From Marinimicrobium sp050113635 (GTDB taxonomy: Bacteria; Pseudomonadota; Gammaproteobacteria; Pseudomonadales; Cellvibrionaceae): a stretch of DNA of 64,000 bases. The notes under the pieces were generated by a model. That model made no database searches and had not been told where the DNA came from. It saw nothing but the letters and a program-made list of their open reading frames with translations. The stretch spans positions 124,001 through 188,000 of the forward strand of contig NZ_JBNJLT010000003.1 of NCBI RefSeq assembly GCF_050113635.1, read 5' to 3'. The position numbers were made by a program, and so were the translations under genes. Shown one piece after another: positions 59,520 to 64,000 of the stretch (its first letter is position 1; every line of letters begins with the position of its first letter).

Positions 59520-61777
59520 ATTCGCTGCGCTCCATCGTTCAGGAGGTCAATGCCGCGCGGGACTTGAAGACCGCGCTGGCGATTATTGTCTCCCGCGTCA
59601 AAACCGCGATGCACACTGAGGTGTGCTCAGTATACCTGCGCGGTCTCGATGGCGATTATGTGTTAATGGCCACCGATGGCCTCAATGCCGACTCGGTGGG
59701 GCGTGTGCGTTTGAAAGCTGACGAAGGGCTGGTCGGCCGGGTCGTGACCCGGGAGGAGCCGATTAACCTGGAACATGCCGAGACGCACCCCAGCTACCAA
59801 TACTTTCCCGAGACGGGTGAGGAACGTTACAGCTCGTTTCTGGGTGTGCCGATCATTCACCACCGTAAAGTCCTGGGTGTGCTGGTTGTCCAGCAAGTAG
59901 AGCGGCGCCGCTTCGACGAGGGCGATGAAGCGTTTCTGGTTACCATGTCCGCACAGTTGGCGGGAGTGATTGCTCACGCCGAAGCTACGGGCGTGATGGT
60001 GGCCATTGGCGAAAAGGCGGCGCAGGCGCGGTTTGTCGGTGTCTCCGGAGCGACAGGTATCGCGATGGGGGAGGCCGTCGTCATCACCCCGCCCGCCGAT
60101 CTGCACTCCGTTCCCCACAAGCACTGCGACAATGTGGAGACGGAATTGGCGTTCTTCCAGGAATGCCTGGAAGCCGTGCGGGAAGATATCAAAGGGCTGG
60201 GGGAGCAGCTCAAATCCCGGTTGAACCGGGAGGAGCAGGCGTTGTTCGATGCCTACCTGGCCATGCTCAATGACGCTTCGTTGGGCAAAGAGGTGACAGA
60301 GCGCATTCGCCAGGGTACGGCGGCACCTTCGGCCTGGGCCGAAGTGATTCTGGAGCATGAACGCACCTTCAACAGCATGAACGACGCCTATCTGCGCGAG
60401 CGGGCCACGGATCTTCGGGATCTGGGTCGGCGAGTACTCGCTTACCTGCAGGAGTCGAATCAGAAGTGCCGGATTTATCCCGATCAGACCATTTTGGTCG
60501 GCGAAGAACTGACGGCGTCCATGCTCGGCGAGATTCCCAAAGAAAAGCTGGCGGGCCTGGTGTCCGTTCAGGGGTCCAGTAACTCCCACGTAGCCATTTT
60601 GGCGCGGGCGATGGATATCCCGACGGTCATGGCGGCGGTTGATCTTCCCTACACTCGCCTCGATGGTCGCCCGGTCATCGTGGATGGTTATAAAGGAACG
60701 GTGTACACCGATCCCGGCCCGGAGCTGCGCAAGCATTACAAGGCGATTTATCTGGAAGAGCAGGAACTGGTCAAGGGCCTGGAGGCCCTGAAAGACCTGC
60801 CCTGCGAAACGACCGACCACTACCGCCTGCCGTTGTGGGTGAACACCGGCCTGATGACTGACGTGGTGCGCTCGTTGGAGCGTGGCGCTGAGGGCGTGGG
60901 CCTGTACCGGACGGAAGTGCCTTTTCTGTTGCGTGATCGTTTCCCCAGTGAAGAGGAGCAGCGGGCCATCTATCAGGAGCAACTGGCCGCCTTTGCCCCT
61001 CATACCGTGACCATGCGGACGCTCGATATCGGGGGCGATAAGGCGCTGCCCTATTTCCCGATAGAGGAGGCCAACCCGTTTCTGGGGTGGCGCGGCATTC
61101 GAGTGACGCTGGATCACCCCGAGATCTTTTTGGCGCAGATACGCGCCATGATCAAGGCCAGCGAAGGGTTGGATAATCTGCGCATCCTGCTACCGATGAT
61201 TACCAGTGTGCCCGAGCTGGAAGCGGCTAAAGTGCTGATTTATCGCGCCTTCAACGAGCTGTTGGAGGAAGGGCACTCAGTCAAGCTGCCGCCCATCGGC
61301 GTTATGATCGAGGTGCCTTCGGCGGTCTATCAGGCCAGAGAACTGTCGGCCCGGGTGGACTTTCTGTCGGTGGGTAGCAACGACTTAACCCAGTACCTGT
61401 TAGCGGTGGATCGCAATAACGCCCGGGTGGCTGATGTCTACCAGGCGTATCACCCCGCCGTCCTTCATGCGCTGCGCAGTGTGGTGGATGACGGCCACGC
61501 GGAGGGCGTCAGTGTGGGTATTTGCGGTGAGCTGGCGGGTGACCCCGGGGCGGCTATTCTGCTGATGGCGATGGGCTACGATGTGTTGTCGATGAACGCG
61601 ACCAACCTCCCGAAGGTGAAATCCGTTATTCGCAGCATCAGCCTCGAACAGTCCCGGGCATTGCTATCGGAAGTGATGACGTTGCCGGACGCTGAACAAA
61701 TACGGGTGCGTGTCGACGAAAACCTGCGTGCACTGGGTGCGACTCGTCTGATTCGGCCGGCCAGTTCGGACGATTGA
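59513..61777 (+). CDS. ptsP: PTS-Ntr enzyme I, PtsP
   Basis: This 754-residue phosphotransferase starts the nitrogen-related PTS cascade (PtsP to PtsO to PtsN). A GAF domain (about 15-155) senses a small ligand such as glutamine. The enzyme I part has the phospho-His in GSSNSHVAILARAMD. The PEP-binding barrel carries GVGLYRTEVPFL and LSVGSNDLTQYLLAVDR, and the C-terminal Cys is in VGICGELAGD. It overlaps rppH, a widespread gene pair. Confidence 0.96.
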   Translation: MLNSLRSIVQEVNAARDLKTALAIIVSRVKTAMHTEVCSVYLRGLDGDYVLMATDGLNADSVGRVRLKADEGLVGRVVTREEPINLEHAETHPSYQYFPETGEERYSSFLGVPIIHHRKVLGVLVVQQVERRRFDEGDEAFLVTMSAQLAGVIAHAEATGVMVAIGEKAAQARFVGVSGATGIAMGEAVVITPPADLHSVPHKHCDNVETELAFFQECLEAVREDIKGLGEQLKSRLNREEQALFDAYLAMLNDASLGKEVTERIRQGTAAPSAWAEVILEHERTFNSMNDAYLRERATDLRDLGRRVLAYLQESNQKCRIYPDQTILVGEELTASMLGEIPKEKLAGLVSVQGSSNSHVAILARAMDIPTVMAAVDLPYTRLDGRPVIVDGYKGTVYTDPGPELRKHYKAIYLEEQELVKGLEALKDLPCETTDHYRLPLWVNTGLMTDVVRSLERGAEGVGLYRTEVPFLLRDRFPSEEEQRAIYQEQLAAFAPHTVTMRTLDIGGDKALPYFPIEEANPFLGWRGIRVTLDHPEIFLAQIRAMIKASEGLDNLRILLPMITSVPELEAAKVLIYRAFNELLEEGHSVKLPPIGVMIEVPSAVYQARELSARVDFLSVGSNDLTQYLLAVDRNNARVADVYQAYHPAVLHALRSVVDDGHAEGVSVGICGELAGDPGAAILLMAMGYDVLSMNATNLPKVKSVIRSISLEQSRALLSEVMTLPDAEQIRVRVDENLRALGATRLIRPASSDD

Positions 61778-61829
61778 TACTGTTTTCGGGGCAGCTCTGA
61801 ATGCCGAAGCTGTGCCGGTCCTGCAACAA

Positions 61830-61838
61830 TGGTAGTAT
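61830..61838 (+). promoter_or_regulatory. Extended -10 promoter for lgt-thyA
   Basis: TGGTAGTAT fits TGN plus a -10-like TAGTAT, 50 bases before the lgt ATG in the 110-base ptsP-lgt gap. The -35 is not recognisable. Confidence 0.4.
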
Positions 61839-61887
61839 GCCCGGGCGCCGTAAGGCCGCCTCCGTCCATTGATCATGAATAAGGCCT

Positions 61888-62718
61888 ATGAAGTATCCTG
61901 AACTCGATCCGATCGCCCTGAGCATTGGCCCTTTTGAATTTGGCGGCCAGTCCTACGGCCCTCTGGATATCCACTGGTACGGCCTCATGTACCTGTTCGG
62001 CATTGCCGGCGCCTGGCTGTTGGCACTGCGCCGGGCCGGCTTTCCCTATACGGTGGTCCAGCGCTCCCAGGTGGAGAATCTGGTGACGTATGTGGCCTTC
62101 GGGGTCATCCTCGGTGGGCGTGTGGGGTATGTCTTTTTCTACCACATCGATTACTGGTTGAGTGATCCGCTGTGGCTGTTCCGTGTGTGGGAGGGGGGAA
62201 TGTCCTTCCACGGAGGGCTGCTCGGTGTGATTTTGGCCATGGCATTGTTTTCCTGGCGCAATAAGCTGTCGTTTATCGCTCTGTCGGATTTCGTAGCGCC
62301 TCTGGTGCCGATTGGGTTGGGTTTCGGCCGCCTGGGCAATTTTATCGGCCAGGAGTTGTGGGGACGGTCCTCGGATGTGCCTTGGGCCATGGTGTTTCCC
62401 AACGATCCGGAGGGGCTTGCCAGACATCCTTCACAGCTCTATCAGGCGACTCTGGAAGGGCTTGTGTTATTTGCAGTGCTCTACTGGTATTCCGCCAAAC
62501 CGCGGCCTCGCGGGTCCGTGGCCGGGTTGTTCCTGGTGTTGTACTCTTGCTTCCGGATTTTCGCCGAATTCTTCCGCCAGCCGGACGAGCACATCAATTT
62601 TGACCTGTTCGGCTGGGTTACTCGGGGGCAGTTGCTGTCGCTGCCGATGTTGCTGGTGGGTATCGGTCTTCTCATCTGGAGCTGGCGGCGCCAGCAGCGA
62701 CGGGCGCGGGCCCTCTAA
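61888..62718 (+). CDS. lgt: Prolipoprotein diacylglyceryl transferase Lgt
   Basis: This 276-residue protein has about seven transmembrane helices. It transfers diacylglycerol to the lipobox Cys of lipoproteins such as the ones encoded in this window. The signature GLGFGRLGNFIGQELWGR is complete and includes the essential Arg. IDPIA-type N-terminus and DIHWYGLMYLFG are also typical. Confidence 0.96.
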   Translation: MKYPELDPIALSIGPFEFGGQSYGPLDIHWYGLMYLFGIAGAWLLALRRAGFPYTVVQRSQVENLVTYVAFGVILGGRVGYVFFYHIDYWLSDPLWLFRVWEGGMSFHGGLLGVILAMALFSWRNKLSFIALSDFVAPLVPIGLGFGRLGNFIGQELWGRSSDVPWAMVFPNDPEGLARHPSQLYQATLEGLVLFAVLYWYSAKPRPRGSVAGLFLVLYSCFRIFAEFFRQPDEHINFDLFGWVTRGQLLSLPMLLVGIGLLIWSWRRQQRRARAL

Positions 62719-62756
62719 ACAATCATTGCCGTCGGGTTCGAGGGGTAGCTTGAGTT

Positions 62757-63596
62757 ATGCAGCAATATTTGGCGTTGATGCGCGATGTGGTAGACAACGG
62801 TGTGGATCGAGGCGATCGCACGGGGACGGGCACGCGCTCGGTGTTTGGTCGCCAGCTGCGATTTGATCTGTCACAGGGGTTTCCCCTGGTGACCACCAAA
62901 ACGGTGCACCTGAAAAGCGTAATTGTGGAGCTGTTGTGGTTTTTGCAAGGACGCACAGATGTGACCTGGCTGCAGGAGCGTGGCTGTCGTATCTGGAATG
63001 AGTGGGCCACCGCAAACGGTGATCTTGGGCCGGTGTACGGTAAACAGTGGCGTAGCTGGGCCTGTCCCGATGGCAGCACGATTGATCAGATCAGTGACGT
63101 TGTGGAACAAATCCGCCGCAAGCCCTCATCGAGACGATTGATCGTCAGTGCCTGGAACCCGGCGGATTTGCCGGATGAGTCGGTCAGTCCGCAACAGAAC
63201 GCTGAGCAGGGCCGTATGGCGTTGGCCGCCTGCCACACGCTGTTCCAGTTTTATGTCGCCGAAGGCAAATTGTCGTGCCAGCTCTACCAACGCAGTGCGG
63301 ACCTGTTCCTGGGCGTCCCTTTTAATATTGCCAGCTACGCGTTGCTGACGCATATGATCGCCCAGCAGTGTGATTTGCAGGTGGGTGACTTTGTGCACAC
63401 CTTTGGGGACTGCCACCTCTACCACAATCACCTGACCGAGGACATTGTCTTCGAGCAACTGCGTCGGGAGCCACGAGCGCTGCCGAGCCTGGTGATTGAT
63501 CGCTGCCCATCCAGCCTGTTCGACTATGAAGTAGAAGATTTTCGGTTCGAGGGATACAGCCCTCATCCGCGAATTCGCGCACCGATAGCCGTCTAG
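62757..63596 (+). CDS. thyA: Thymidylate synthase ThyA
   Basis: This 279-residue enzyme makes dTMP with methylene-folate. The catalytic Cys is in MALAACHTLFQFYV, followed by QLYQRSADLFLGVPFN. VYGKQWRSW and the C-terminal IRAPIAV are present. It is slightly longer than E. coli ThyA (264). It is 38 bases after lgt and precedes folA. Confidence 0.97.
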   Translation: MQQYLALMRDVVDNGVDRGDRTGTGTRSVFGRQLRFDLSQGFPLVTTKTVHLKSVIVELLWFLQGRTDVTWLQERGCRIWNEWATANGDLGPVYGKQWRSWACPDGSTIDQISDVVEQIRRKPSSRRLIVSAWNPADLPDESVSPQQNAEQGRMALAACHTLFQFYVAEGKLSCQLYQRSADLFLGVPFNIASYALLTHMIAQQCDLQVGDFVHTFGDCHLYHNHLTEDIVFEQLRREPRALPSLVIDRCPSSLFDYEVEDFRFEGYSPHPRIRAPIAV

Positions 63597-63650
63597 AGTT
63601 GTCGGGGGCGGATGAGCTCGGGAACCTAACCAAAAATTTATGGCCTTATC

Positions 63651-64000
63651 ATGAACGTAGCGTTGATAGTGGCGGCCGCCAGTAACGGAGTGATTGGCCG
63701 CAATAACCAGCTTCCCTGGCGCCTTCCGGGGGATATGAAGTATTTTAAAGAAGTCACCATGGGTAAGCCGGTCATCATGGGGCGCAAGACCCATGAATCC
63801 ATCGGAAAGCCGTTGCCGGGGAGGCTGAACATTGTTGTCAGCCGCTCGCTTCATCGCTCTCAGGACTCCAATCTGCGTTGGGTGACCAGTGTGGAAGAGG
63901 CGCTGGCACTGGCGCGACGCGAGGAGCCGCTGGCGATCGAAATCATGGTGATGGGCGGTGAACAGATCTACCGCCAAAGTTTGCCTCTGGCTGATCGGGT
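63651..64000 (+). CDS. folA: Dihydrofolate reductase, 5' part (continues past the window)
   Basis: The first 116 codons are present (MNVALIVAAASNGVIGRNNQ). The active-site region LPWRLPGDMKYF, the NADPH-binding MGRKTHESIG and MVMGGEQIYRQ are intact. DHFR recycles the dihydrofolate made by ThyA, whose gene ends 54 bases upstream. The 3' end is outside the window. Confidence 0.95.
   Translation, partial: MNVALIVAAASNGVIGRNNQLPWRLPGDMKYFKEVTMGKPVIMGRKTHESIGKPLPGRLNIVVSRSLHRSQDSNLRWVTSVEEALALARREEPLAIEIMVMGGEQIYRQSLPLADR

Noticed and set aside
59663..61117. A 484-codon open frame on the minus strand opposite ptsP
   Set aside because: It is the shadow of ptsP, with no ribosome site and no recognisable domain.
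1..64000. CRISPR arrays, insertion sequences, prophage, tRNA or rRNA genes
   Set aside because: I saw no regularly spaced repeats, transposase or integrase genes, attachment-site duplications or cloverleaf/rRNA sequences. Small RNAs could still have been missed.

Overview
The window is chromosomal DNA from a Gammaproteobacterium, read from gene content only. The gene neighbourhoods closely resemble those of Pseudomonas: metX-metW, yggT-proC-yggS-pilT-pilU, ruvX-yqgE-tonB-gshB-pilGHIJK-chpABC, hisBHAF, gpmI-envC-ctpA-yibQ, rhodanese-grxC-secB and rppH-ptsP-lgt-thyA-folA. A polyserine-tailed lipoprotein suggests the Cellvibrionaceae side of the class (Saccharophagus, Cellvibrio or Marinimicrobium type). 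That placement is inference. Nothing looks like a prophage, insertion sequence, integron or CRISPR array, and I saw no rRNA or tRNA gene.

Layout. 1-3.2 kb: the start of a secreted protein gene behind a sigma-54-type promoter, next to a sensor kinase and an NtrC-class regulator. 3.2-7.4 kb: metX-metW, then yggS-proC-yggT, all on the minus strand. 7.4-9.6 kb: the pilus retraction ATPases pilT and pilU. 9.7-12.8 kb: ruvX, yqgE, a tonB gene and gshB. 13.2-25.4 kb: the complete Pil-Chp chemosensory system for twitching motility, behind a promoter with a perfect CRP/Vfr palindrome. 25.4-26.8 kb: two poorly known envelope proteins. 26.8-30.5 kb: rsmE and hisBHAF. 30.7-32.8 kb: a DUF1852 protein and a core-MetE protein, which match MesX and MesD, a folate-independent methionine synthase pair. 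32.9-40.7 kb: an S9 peptidase, a small DUF6316-like protein and the yibQ-ctpA-envC-gpmI group. 40.9-45.2 kb: a rhodanese, grxC, secB, a FlgT-like protein, a lipoprotein and rlmI. 45.4-49.1 kb: a bufferin-type copper RiPP cluster (precursor with four EGKCG motifs, MNIO enzyme, DUF2063 partner) facing msrPQ. 49.4-51.8 kb: 5-oxoprolinase pxpABC. 51.8-56.8 kb: a DUF1853 protein, a TetR regulator and a three-gene operon. 57-64 kb: an imelysin-like lipoprotein, a HAD phosphatase, rppH, ptsP, lgt, thyA and the start of folA.

The most interesting part is the three-gene operon at 53.5-56.6 kb. It encodes a 2-oxoglutarate/Fe(II)-type oxygenase, a protein I do not recognise, and an orphan periplasmic binding protein of the urea-carboxylase-region type. 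Its leader carries two perfect 6-bp hairpins, each with an ACGA loop, 22 nt apart. That is the architecture of the guanidine-II (mini-ykkC) riboswitch. A sigma-54-like promoter with exact -24/-12 spacing lies upstream. Together they suggest a nitrogen-regulated, guanidine-responsive operon that combines an oxygenase with a solute-binding protein. The chemistry of the oxygenase and the role of the middle protein are open questions.

Start codons were chosen by eye from ribosome binding sites and family N-termini, and several differ from the longest possible reading frame. Where I name a family, this rests on recognised motifs and gene order; no database search was possible.
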